NCBI GenBank assembly: GCA_025529335.1
Contig: JAMYHX010000005.1
Coordinates: forward strand, 124,001-188,000
DNA: 64,000 nucleotides
Reading direction: 5' to 3'
Origin: Rhizopus sp. PT2906
Lineage: Eukaryota; Mucoromycota; Mucoromycetes; Mucorales; Rhizopodaceae
In this document: positions 1 through 8,742 of the stretch, one piece after another
Layout of the letters: the number at the start of each line of letters is the position of its first letter
How positions within the stretch are numbered: position 1 is the first letter of the stretch
Position numbers and translations under genes: made by a program
Notes under the pieces: generated by a model
Databases searched by the model: none
Told to the model about the DNA's origin: nothing
What the model saw: the letters and a program-made list of their open reading frames with translations, nothing else

Positions 1-1972
1 TTGATGATGGCTTTCGTCTTGTGTATAACTCGAGTAGGTCCTTGATATCAGGTTGTTGAGTGTAGACTGAAGGAAGGCCGGCGTTTGACTGCATGCCTGG
101 GTTAGAACCAGCCCGCAGGAGCAATCGAACGATGTCTAAACAGTTCAAAAGACAGGCAAAGTGAAGGGCGGTCATGCCGTTCGAGTCCTGAGCACTAAGA
201 AACTGCTGTTTGTCTTGTGGATCTGATATCAAGTCCAGGAGAGCACCGACAAATGCTTCGTTCTTGACCAACACAGCCAAGTGAAGCAAGGTGTGTCCGT
301 TTGAATTAGACTGAGAGAGGGTGTCATATTGCAGATTGGCTGTCTTTATGGTCTCCATAATGGCTTGTTGATCAAAGCTGCCATTCACGATACTCATGGC
401 GATCTGCGTCGCGGGCTGTAGCTTGCCCGTCGTCTTGAGTCCAATCACTTGCAGGGCAAGTTCGAGTAAGGCTTGGTCGCTTGCGTCATAATAAGTAAAG
501 ATGACTACATCCTGACCTTCGAGGACCAAAGGATGCTCCTTGAACGAAACGACAACAGGACCAGGATGGGCTGCTGGTGGAAGAAGACAGATCATTGTGC
601 TCTCATTCACACAGGTCACGGTTGCTTCCTTGTCGCCAAAGAGGCAGGTCAGGCCTTGATAAAACCCGGTTCCTAGCAAAGTCACCTCTGTGCCGCCATA
701 AGTAGGGCCCTGCGCAGGCACGACTCGTTCCAGTTGAGGAAAAGAGTCACCTAGGAGCGACATAATGGACAGTGGCTCATGTGAAATCTTTTGACGACGA
801 GGGGACCATGAGTCCTCTTCAGATAAGGCTGGTGTTGGAAGAGAGTCCGCAAAGAGGTCCCACATGTAATCTTCATTCACTGAAGGCTCCCATCCATGCT
901 CCTCATTTGAAGGTTGAAACAAGATAGGTTCTGGTGATGGTTCCTTTTTTTCGACATATTCCCTTGTCCTCTTCTTTCCTGCCAAGGTCAGTTTAGAATG
1001 ATGACTATTATTATTATTTTTATGGTCATCTGTAATCATAATCGGAGGTGAAACAGTAGTTGCAACAACTTGATTTTCATGATTTTTCATGACAAAGCAT
1101 ATTCTAATATAAGTAAATAAACATCCTAACTACACAAACATTGGGGTACCTGAATCCTTTCTTTTCATTATGATGACGACAGTAACAAGTGATACGTGTC
1201 GGTAATGTAACTTCACCCGAAGCAAAATTGACGAACGAATTGCAATTGAACAACAAGATCCTATCTCTTTCCTTTTCAATGTCTTCTTCTTGATTTACTT
1301 TCATCTTTATTCGTTCAGCCCTTTTTCGCTTTTGTAAAAAGATTAGTTTTATATTTATAAAGTGAACCCTTTTTACCTCACGTCGTACACAGCCTTCACA
1401 CATACGAATCGGAAGATTAGCATCACTTCGTATAACGTATGCTTCTAGATTCAATATCTTTGATTCATCTGAGAGTATCATCAATTCTTTTAGCTTTTTC
1501 TTTTCTTGTTGTTGCTCAATCTTGCGTATCTTTGAGTTGACAAGCATGGATGTATTGATGCGAATAAATGACCACTGAGTGACTCTTTCTCGTTGCTGGT
1601 TTTGTAGCTGAATCGTTATCTTGATTTGTGTTTCAACGCGCGATTTAGCGCCCTCTTTAGGAATTCCAAGTAATAAAAGATGATATAAATGACTAGAGAA
1701 TAATAAAGTTAATATAAACATGTAAACAAATACACAATAGTAAAAGAGTGAGGTCACCTTTCCTATATATGAAAATAGGTAAATAAACAAGAAATCATCT
1801 TTATATATATATATATATATACCATTAAATCTTGTCTTGTTTGTTGTTCATATTCATCTTCTTCGTTTACTGAAGAAGAACTCGAAGAAGAACTTGAAGA
1901 AGAAGGAGAATATAGAATAAAAGAGCTCAAGGCAGGCAACATGTCTTTTGGTTTATCTGTAAAGTGTCTCAT
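1..1972 (-). CDS. Spt23/Mga2-like transcription regulator (C-terminus outside window)
   Basis: In yeasts Spt23/Mga2 are membrane-tethered regulators of fatty-acid desaturase genes. Exons, from the phase of each join: 1972-1823, a probable 5-nt microexon 1762-1758, 1692-1150, and 1103 to beyond the window start. Exon 3 carries the family's N-terminal homology block (GIPKEGAKSRVETQ, then FNCNSFVNFASGEV) and the join at 1150/1103 restores KGFRICFVMKNH followed by SPPIMITDDHK, a family hallmark. An IPT/TIG domain follows (PAQGPTYGGTEVTLLG) and then at least two ankyrin repeats (GHTLLHLAV, GMTALHFAC). The C-terminal membrane anchor expected from the family would lie beyond the left edge. The N-terminus has a Ser run and an acidic patch. 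Family call is firm; the start and the microexon are inferred. Confidence 0.87.
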
Positions 1973-1992
1973 GTAAAAATAAGAAAAGAAGT

Positions 1993-2037
<45 letters not shown>

Positions 2038-2325
2038 TAAAAATAAAAATAAAAAAGGTTTTATATTTCGATATGTATCAACGAGCTTACAAGTGTGGGA
2101 AAAGTTGATCGCTTAAAGATAAAGAAATCTCGGGTTACTTTGTAGCCACTTTCCTTTCCTCTTGGTCTGTTCGCTTGTTACACACTCGAATATTTTTATT
2201 ACTTTATTATCGATTAGATACAACTTTTTTTTCTTTTCTTTTACAAAGGTTATCCATCGATACCGCCTTCGTGGTGGGAATATTCGGGAAAATATGGGGA
2301 AATATTACGTAATAAAAGGGTCCAT

Positions 2326-2898
2326 TTAAGGGTTCAGTTGAACTGGTCGAAGTTTTTTAGTAGGGTGATGTTCTTGAACGGATGATCGTTTGATGCCAAT
2401 AATGGGAAAACAATGAACAGTGGGCTGACCGCATAACAGTTGAGACCATTTTTCGAAAATGATTGGGTTCACATAAATATCGTAATTGATCAGCTTTAAA
2501 AAGCAAGTTTCGATTTGGTTGATTTCTTGTACTTTCAATAACGTGATTTCTGCCCATACTTTATTCTTGAATGTTTTATCGTTGAGGTATTTTGATGCAA
2601 TCATGAGTGAAGCCAAAAACATTCGCCTGCCACATTTAATATATGGATTCATTGTTGTCTTGACTGCTTGTTGTATCCTTTTTCTGTTATGAAATAGATA
2701 ATATAAAGCAAGTTGCAATACAGAACACGTTGTCTTAGATCGTTTTAGTAACTCATGAATGTAACTTGATGTTGATATGATTTTGGTTGTTGTTGTGTAT
2801 GGTAACCATAGTGATTCAATCATTTTAACTGATCTTTGTATGAGTAATGACATTTGATGAGAATGAAGGGTATCTTTGGACCATGAAATTAATGGCAT
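2326..2898 (-). CDS. Pho85-type (Pcl-like) cyclin
   Basis: Intronless gene for 190 residues. The centre is a cyclin N-terminal domain: a conserved Lys-rich first helix (ELLKRSKTT), the helix LQLALYYLFHN, then RRMFLASLMIASKYLND and NKVWAEITLLKVQEINQIE, which is the cyclin-box pattern of Pcl1/Pcl2-class partners of the Pho85 kinase. The family couples nutrient or cell-cycle state to Pho85-type kinases. The C-terminal 35 residues are basic and not conserved as far as I can see. It lies tandem with EMC6, about 105 bp downstream of its stop. A second, intron-bearing relative lies at 25647-26309. The exact Pcl subclass cannot be told from sequence alone. Confidence 0.75.
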   Translation of the reverse strand: MPLISWSKDTLHSHQMSLLIQRSVKMIESLWLPYTTTTKIISTSSYIHELLKRSKTTCSVLQLALYYLFHNRKRIQQAVKTTMNPYIKCGRRMFLASLMIASKYLNDKTFKNKVWAEITLLKVQEINQIETCFLKLINYDIYVNPIIFEKWSQLLCGQPTVHCFPIIGIKRSSVQEHHPTKKLRPVQLNP

Positions 2899-3003
2899 AA
2901 TGAAATATGAATACTAAATAGAAAGAAATAAGAAATAAGAAGAAAAATAATCTCTTTTTTATATAGGGTGAATGTCTTTCAAAAAAGTAAGACCATATTT
3001 TAT

Positions 3004-3321
3004 TTATTGATATAAATATACAAGACCGTATAATAAAGTATGAAATAATAGAAAAGATAACAATCCGCCAATTGCTCCATCCAAGAATAATGCCTTCATA
3101 TTAATAAAATGTTCTTTTCTTGCCTTGATAGTCAATATCATTCCATTCAATATCATCCAACTCAAAGCAAAGAATAAAAATCCATTCCAATTTTGAAGAC
3201 CCAATATTCCTGCTGCAGATCCTGATATGGCTGAAAAACATGATCTTATGTATTGTAATTGCCTATTATTATGTGCAATATTCGCTTGAACATACTTGTG
3301 TGTCTCTTGATTGACATTCAT
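3004..3321 (-). CDS. EMC6: ER membrane protein complex subunit 6
   Basis: About 105 residues, matching the usual length of EMC6. It contains the family signature: a soluble N-terminus with AHNNRQLQYIRSCFSA, the helix SGSAAGILGLQNW, a second hydrophobic span FLFFALSWMILNGMILTI, and a third after GAIGGLLSFLLFHTLLYGLVYLY. EMC6 is a three-helix core subunit of the ER insertase that places tail-anchored and polytopic proteins. I chose the Met at 3321, 13 codons inside the longest ORF, because the extra upstream residues are hydrophobic and unlike the family. The arrestin gene ends about 100 bp upstream, so the promoter must be short. Confidence 0.88.
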   Translation of the reverse strand: MNVNQETHKYVQANIAHNNRQLQYIRSCFSAISGSAAGILGLQNWNGFLFFALSWMILNGMILTIKARKEHFINMKALFLDGAIGGLLSFLLFHTLLYGLVYLYQ

Positions 3322-3424
3322 TTCAAACAGATGGAGCAAGATTAGCAATAGCAAAAACAAAATACACTCGATTAAAACTCAGCAAATCATTTGTCACGTC
3401 ACTCTTCAAATAGGGTGATATGAT

Positions 3425-5278
3425 TTACTCTTTTAAGTGAGGCTTTTCCTTTGCCTCTGATACATGTATCTCATCCGGTTTATTTAAAATAGTCAATTCC
3501 GCAGCATTATCGTCGTCCTCTGAATCAGAATCAGCAAAGGGTCTATAATGTATAACATTACTATATCCCCCTTCTTCCTTGACGTCCACTTTTTCCATCA
3601 TATCTTCTTTCTCCGCTTCATCATCAAACTCAACCCTTTCACCTTGCTTCTCCGCTTCGTCAGTATACTCAATGTTTGATTCTGTCATTCTGTCATCTTG
3701 TTCAATTGGTTTCTTTGTGTGCTTGCTAAAGAAACTAGAAAATAAACTTCGTTTATTTGTTGTCTTGTTTTTGTTTTTATCGCCGGATATCTTTCCGGAG
3801 GATGATCTTTTGAACAAACTTCCGACTGTAGATAGTTTTTCCTTTTTATCATCCATTCCTCCTTCATTCGACACTACTGTGCTGGTAGAGGTTGAAGGGA
3901 CTAAATAATTTAGTTTTAATACAAACGATGTACGTCGATTGAGTATATTGTTACCATGGTTATGAATGCTTTCGGAGCCTGTGGTTGTCGTGTTATTGGT
4001 GACACTGACTAATTTCAAAAAAATAGTGTCATTTTAATAAGATCTCTATGCGAAAGTGTTTTTTTTTTTTACCTGTTGATAATGAAGAAATCGGATCATT
4101 TTTAGCATTTCGACTACTCAAACTTTTTGCTGATAAAGCAGGTGATGTCTGTGGTGAAATGGGAGGCGAACTTAAGGCGGCAGGTGGTTCCTTCAGTGTG
4201 CCGATGATAAATGGTAATTCAGCAGACATAAATTGCGATTCCTGAAGATCTTGTGATATATAAGTGCCTTCATGGGCATACACAAGAGCTCGGATATAGT
4301 AATTCACAGCCATGATTTTACTTTGCTCCATGGCGATCGTCGGTACCGCATCTTTGGGAATCTGTAATTTGATCTCAACCGTCTGTGATGGATTGCCATT
4401 CTGGGATGTCAAGTGGAGGTCACCAACTGATCGTGAAACGGGTTCTACAAATGATGAAAACTTTCTATAAAAAATGAAATGGGGTTTGAGCATATTTGAT
4501 ATTGCCTCTCTTTTCTTTACCTTCCGTTCACCATGACTTCATGTGTTCGCAATAAAGACACTGAAATTCCTTGTTTACGAGTCAGTTCATATTCACTCTG
4601 TACTGTAATCGAGATGGGAACAATCGTGCCTTGAATGTGACCCTGGCAAGGCACGATCAGTTGCATAGATGATGTACAAAAGTGCTTTGAGTTTGCTACA
4701 ACAGAGAATACACGTTCTGCTCTTTGCGGTGTCATCATCAACGGTGTCATCACATAAATTGGCTCATACACCTGTATAGCTCTCGACTTGGAGAACACAT
4801 GACTTGTTCCTGTAAATGCTTCGAGATAATACACAATCTTGTGAGCCGCGAATTCATTCTTTGTTGAACTCGGCAAGGGGATATCATCTGGCACCTTGGC
4901 CTCAAATGCAAATGCGACAGGTTTGTTCTTGGCTAATTCTAGTAGCATTGGCTCTGATTCGTCATCGTTGGTGTTTTCGTTCGGTGAATAATTTACAAAA
5001 GCTGTGTGATAGATGGGTATATTCTTGTCTATTCGAACAGGCGATTTAAATATTGGAGAACACAGTTTCCAGCAGTCTACAAAATAATCATGGCTCTCCT
5101 TCTCATTCTCCCTTGGCTGTACCTGAATGCGTCCTGTCCATATCAACCATAATTTTCGAAGTGTGTGGTTTTGGTTCGCTCTAAGTATAATTTTTCCCAC
5201 TATTGTGTCGCCAGGGAAATATTTTTTATCTTCGTCTAGTCTAATATCAACTTTGATGTCAAGTTTGCCAAGCACCAT
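3425..5278 (-). CDS. Arrestin-like adaptor protein, 3 exons
   Basis: Exons 5278-4521, 4464-4073 and 4008-3425 join in frame to 577 residues. Residues 1 to about 170 form an arrestin N-domain (KYFPGDTIVGKIIL, LRKLWLIWTG, KVPDDIPLPSSTKNE, IVYYLEA). The arrestin C-domain follows (GTIVPISITVQSEYE across intron 1 to AVNYYIRALVYA). The tail of about 250 residues is Ser/Thr-rich, then strongly acidic (SDSEDDD), and looks disordered. Fungal arrestin-related proteins recruit Rsp5/Nedd4-type ubiquitin ligases to membrane transporters. I see no PPxY motif in the predicted protein, so ligase recruitment by that route is not shown. Splice sites are canonical GT-AG. Confidence 0.82.
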
Positions 5279-5733
5279 TTGGATAGTTTATGTAAATTAA
5301 TGAAAAGAAAGAAAGAGAGAAATGGGCATTTCTTTACTCGTAGGGATATTCAGCCACATTTATATATTTCTACATGTGCTACACGTGCAATATACCATAT
5401 ATATCTATCAAAGGGTGTATACCTAGTTTATTCTTGCAACTAATTATTCATTACCCTATATCTTCTATTGTGGACTAAATGATTTCTGGCAGTGTGTACA
5501 TGAGAATTTTCTATTAAAAATAAACAATGGCCAGTTTGGATATAACTTGTGTGGTTAAACAAGGTATTTTTTATTTCTTTATAGTACTCATAATGACTTT
5601 TCATTTCTTAAGCGCGAGTCATGTAATTTGGTAGTCTATGTGTGATTGTGTATTAAATATGTACGAAGGTTAAAATATTATGATAGAAATATGTATATAA
5701 AGAAATCGTCTAAAACAAAAGGAACAATGGTAT
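5279..5733. other. Intergenic, arrestin 5' side / flavin-reductase 3' side
   Basis: AT-rich DNA between two minus-strand genes. It should hold the promoter of the arrestin gene, with GA-rich sequence near 5300-5325 (pyrimidine-rich on the transcribed strand) just before its start. No RNA gene or coding stretch seen. Confidence 0.5.
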
Positions 5734-6702
5734 TTATAGCGTTTCTGGTAATGGACGAAGATCTGGTTCAACGAATTCATGCTTGGCCTTTTCTGTATGC
5801 AATACTTTTGGTGAATAATAAGTTTCAATCGTCTTTGGGTCTAGTAATTCTGGATATCTTTCAACAAGCGCAAAAAAATCGTTCTCATACTCCTTGTATG
5901 ATCGCATCGCAGCGGATACTAATGCGATATAAAACATGGTAATTGTTTCATTATACGATTGACTCTTTTTCGCATCTCTTTTGAAGTGGCTCTGTATTGT
6001 TTTTTTGATCACTGGTTCAGCAGCATCGGGTCCAAGCTCACGAATATAGTTCCAGGCTAATCTGAGATGTGCTCGATGTGTCCACTTTGTTGTATCTAAA
6101 GTACCATCATCCTCTGTGAATGCCTTCATAAACACTTGATCACCAACGCTTCTATATCCTCGGTCGTAATAAAGCAGCGGTTTAGCTTCTTCACGTACAC
6201 CATGCTCTCCTCCAACACCTTCTTCCACTCGAATGACCTTTGTGATCCACATTTCATGGTCACCTAGTTCAATCACCTTATAAGCTTCACAGTGCATTGC
6301 TCCTACAGTTCCCGACAGGACAGGTAGTCCTGTCATTGGATCGTCAAAAAAGGGTATATCTTTGAACTGGTCAGCGCTTGGTGAAGAGAACACGACGGAC
6401 TGCTGTACTTGCTCGTGACTGAGCATATTGAGAACCATGCTGCCAGACGAATGCAATAGTTGTGAAGCTCGTGAAGGTACTCGAACACAAAATGATACAA
6501 GTGGTTCTGGATGTAAACAGACAGAAGTGAATGAAGCCACGGTGATGCCTCGTCGATAGCTGGGGTCTTCGGGTTTACATGTTGTAACAACTACAACTGG
6601 CTGTGGTACTTTTCTCATGATGCCACGTACATCATCAATTACTTGAGTCGATAGACTTCTTTGACAAGATCGAAGTGTCGATCGCGTAAAAAGTCTAAGC
6701 AT
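5734..6702 (-). CDS. Flavin reductase-like (FMN-binding split barrel) protein
   Basis: Single exon, 322 residues. The first 20 residues (MLRLFTRSTLRSCQRSLSTQ) are basic, Ser/Thr-rich and acid-free, like a mitochondrial presequence. Residues about 25-190 fit the flavin reductase-like FMN-binding domain: VVVVTTCKP, RRGITVASFTSVCLHPEPLVSF, a Ser-rich patch, and HCEAYKVIELGDHEMWITKV, ending in LLYYDRGYRSV. About 110 residues follow that are not part of the barrel and include the helical stretch HRAHLRLAWNYIRELG. Substrate is unknown; members reduce flavins or feed monooxygenases. Divergent from the LRR gene, with starts about 220 bp apart. Confidence 0.75.
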   Translation of the reverse strand: MLRLFTRSTLRSCQRSLSTQVIDDVRGIMRKVPQPVVVVTTCKPEDPSYRRGITVASFTSVCLHPEPLVSFCVRVPSRASQLLHSSGSMVLNMLSHEQVQQSVVFSSPSADQFKDIPFFDDPMTGLPVLSGTVGAMHCEAYKVIELGDHEMWITKVIRVEEGVGGEHGVREEAKPLLYYDRGYRSVGDQVFMKAFTEDDGTLDTTKWTHRAHLRLAWNYIRELGPDAAEPVIKKTIQSHFKRDAKKSQSYNETITMFYIALVSAAMRSYKEYENDFFALVERYPELLDPKTIETYYSPKVLHTEKAKHEFVEPDLRPLPETL

Positions 6703-6922
6703 TAGGCTGTAAAAAATAAAAAATTATGTCATGGTCCCCTCTTTTGGGCTCTTTTTGTTGCTCTTTTATTTTCAATTTCCGGTACAATAATTCAAACTCA
6801 ATGAGCATTGGCTTTACGCTCTGGGAATGCATAATGTAGGGGGACTGAAAGCTAAAAATCTGATAAGGGCTTTTCTTTTTTTCCTTTTTTTTTCTCTCTC
6901 TCCCTCTGTTCTATTTTTTTTT

Positions 6923-8530
6923 ATGTACTTATCTGGCGGTCAAAGATTACAAGGTGTAGAAATATCAAACAATATCCAAATAAATATAGGCTCTTCATCA
7001 TCTTTTGGTCCAACCGAAAAAGATCAGATAATTCTTCGTAGAATGAACCTTTCTTCAGACGACTTGGAACATGAATTGCAAAATACAAGGTTCCCTTCAC
7101 AAGCAATTGAATTTGATGCTTCCCGTAATGATTTGACGATTATACCAAATTCTTTAAATCGCTTCAATAACCTGACTAGCTTAAATCTATCGAGCAATCA
7201 TATATCCACTATTGGTTCAGAGCTATACCTTCCACAGCTTACAACTCTCTTGCTTTCTGACAATCAGATCGAATCCATCCCTGACTATATGCCCTCTTGC
7301 TTCCCCAATTTAGTCGTACTTCATCTCGACGGCAACAAGATTTCATCACTCCCTCAGACGATTGGACAGTGGCACCTGATGCAAGAGCTAAAGCTAGGCT
7401 CAGAACTATTTGGTGGTAATGCGATTGAATATCTACCAGAGTCCATAACACAGATGAAGAAAATAATTGAGTTAAACATTTCTTATAATCGGATCACTAG
7501 TCTGCCTTCGTTACATGGCATAAACCAGCTTCAACATCTTAATTTATCTTTTAACCGACTAGAGAGAGCGCCTGATATAGCCTCTTTAGATTTGAAAAGC
7601 ATCAATCTATCAAATAATTGCATTGTGACACTACATCAAGAGCTTGTGAGCATTATACTGTCATCCCCAAACATGGAAGTAATAGATTTAAGCCATAATC
7701 GAATATGTGTCCTGCCATCCGACTTACTGGAACAATCGAGAATTCAAGTGATCATCAAGGCAAATCCGCTCATACAACCTTCTAATCTACAGGAAACTAG
7801 CGGCAGCAACACCCATAGAAATGGATGGTTTAGATCTGTAAGACAACTACTACAAAGAGCGCTGCCTGTTTCTGACCATCCACAAGCAGCAGTCCGAGAA
7901 GAAGAAGAAGAAAGATCAATAAATGACATGGATGATTATACCAGCACATTGCTGCCGCATAGCAGACCTCCAACAAATAATAATAACAACAGCATCCTAG
8001 CGTTAACAGGCACTGTGCCTGATGATAACAGCCAAGAGCTTGAAGAAGAAGAAGAAGAAGAAGCACGTTCAACAACATCTGAGCAGGATGAGAAACCACC
8101 TTACTTGATTCACTCGCTTCGAGAAATTGCATTACGAGATACCATCAAGACCAATCTTTCGGCTACTTCGCTTCTCCCACCGCATATCGCGTTTGCAGTT
8201 GAAAACAAGACAAGGATATGCCCTGTGTGTGAGCGGCCGTATATTTACGAGTGGGTCAGTTCTATCCAGTCCAGGCAATACCACGGCTATAACTCAACGC
8301 TTCGAAGTGTCAAGTTTTGTAGTACGCGATGCTGGAAGGCGTACAGAGAAAATATAAGGATAAGGGCAGAGCAGCTACAAAATGCAGAATCACAGCGACA
8401 ACGAGCACTCGAGTTTCTCCATCGTGAGCCAGAACCGTTACAGCCTGAATCATTCAGCTGGGTCGTAGCTGCTGTCACAGCTGCAAGAGAACAAGATGAA
8501 CAGATGGAAGTGATGACGAATGCTATATAG
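6923..8530 (+). CDS. Leucine-rich repeat protein with C-terminal Cys motif
   Basis: I start at the Met at 6923 (535 residues). The ORF is open from 6827, but that extra stretch translates a T-rich leader of the kind found before most starts here. Residues about 80-285 hold at least seven leucine-rich repeats (LTSLNLSSNHIS, LTTLLLSDNQIESIP, LVVLHLDGNKISSLP, LQHLNLSFNRLE, MEVIDLSHNRICVLP) of the plant/SHOC2-like type. A Ser/Asn/Glu-rich linker follows, then a Cys pair motif CPVCERPY...FCSTRCW near residues 430-475 that could bind zinc, and a helical tail. This suggests a scaffold or signalling role, which is inference. No kinase or GTPase domain seen. Confidence 0.8.
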   Translation: MYLSGGQRLQGVEISNNIQINIGSSSSFGPTEKDQIILRRMNLSSDDLEHELQNTRFPSQAIEFDASRNDLTIIPNSLNRFNNLTSLNLSSNHISTIGSELYLPQLTTLLLSDNQIESIPDYMPSCFPNLVVLHLDGNKISSLPQTIGQWHLMQELKLGSELFGGNAIEYLPESITQMKKIIELNISYNRITSLPSLHGINQLQHLNLSFNRLERAPDIASLDLKSINLSNNCIVTLHQELVSIILSSPNMEVIDLSHNRICVLPSDLLEQSRIQVIIKANPLIQPSNLQETSGSNTHRNGWFRSVRQLLQRALPVSDHPQAAVREEEEERSINDMDDYTSTLLPHSRPPTNNNNNSILALTGTVPDDNSQELEEEEEEEARSTTSEQDEKPPYLIHSLREIALRDTIKTNLSATSLLPPHIAFAVENKTRICPVCERPYIYEWVSSIQSRQYHGYNSTLRSVKFCSTRCWKAYRENIRIRAEQLQNAESQRQRALEFLHREPEPLQPESFSWVVAAVTAAREQDEQMEVMTNAI

Positions 8531-8742
8531 ACAAAAGATAAAGCAATAAATGTCTGTCTGTTTGTCTCTCCTCTTATTTTTAAATCATGAAGGCACAAAG
8601 TAGCCTTACATGTACAACATTTGATCTATTCAAGTATGATGCTACAACGAGCAGAGTGAGTTAGAAGCAATTTATTTCTAAAGCATACAAGAACTATAAT
8701 AATAATAGAATTATTCTTTATCAAACTTTACTGTGCATATTC

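Noticed and set aside
1104..1790. A separate 228-residue protein
   Set aside because: It is the second main exon of the Spt23/Mga2-like gene read through two introns.
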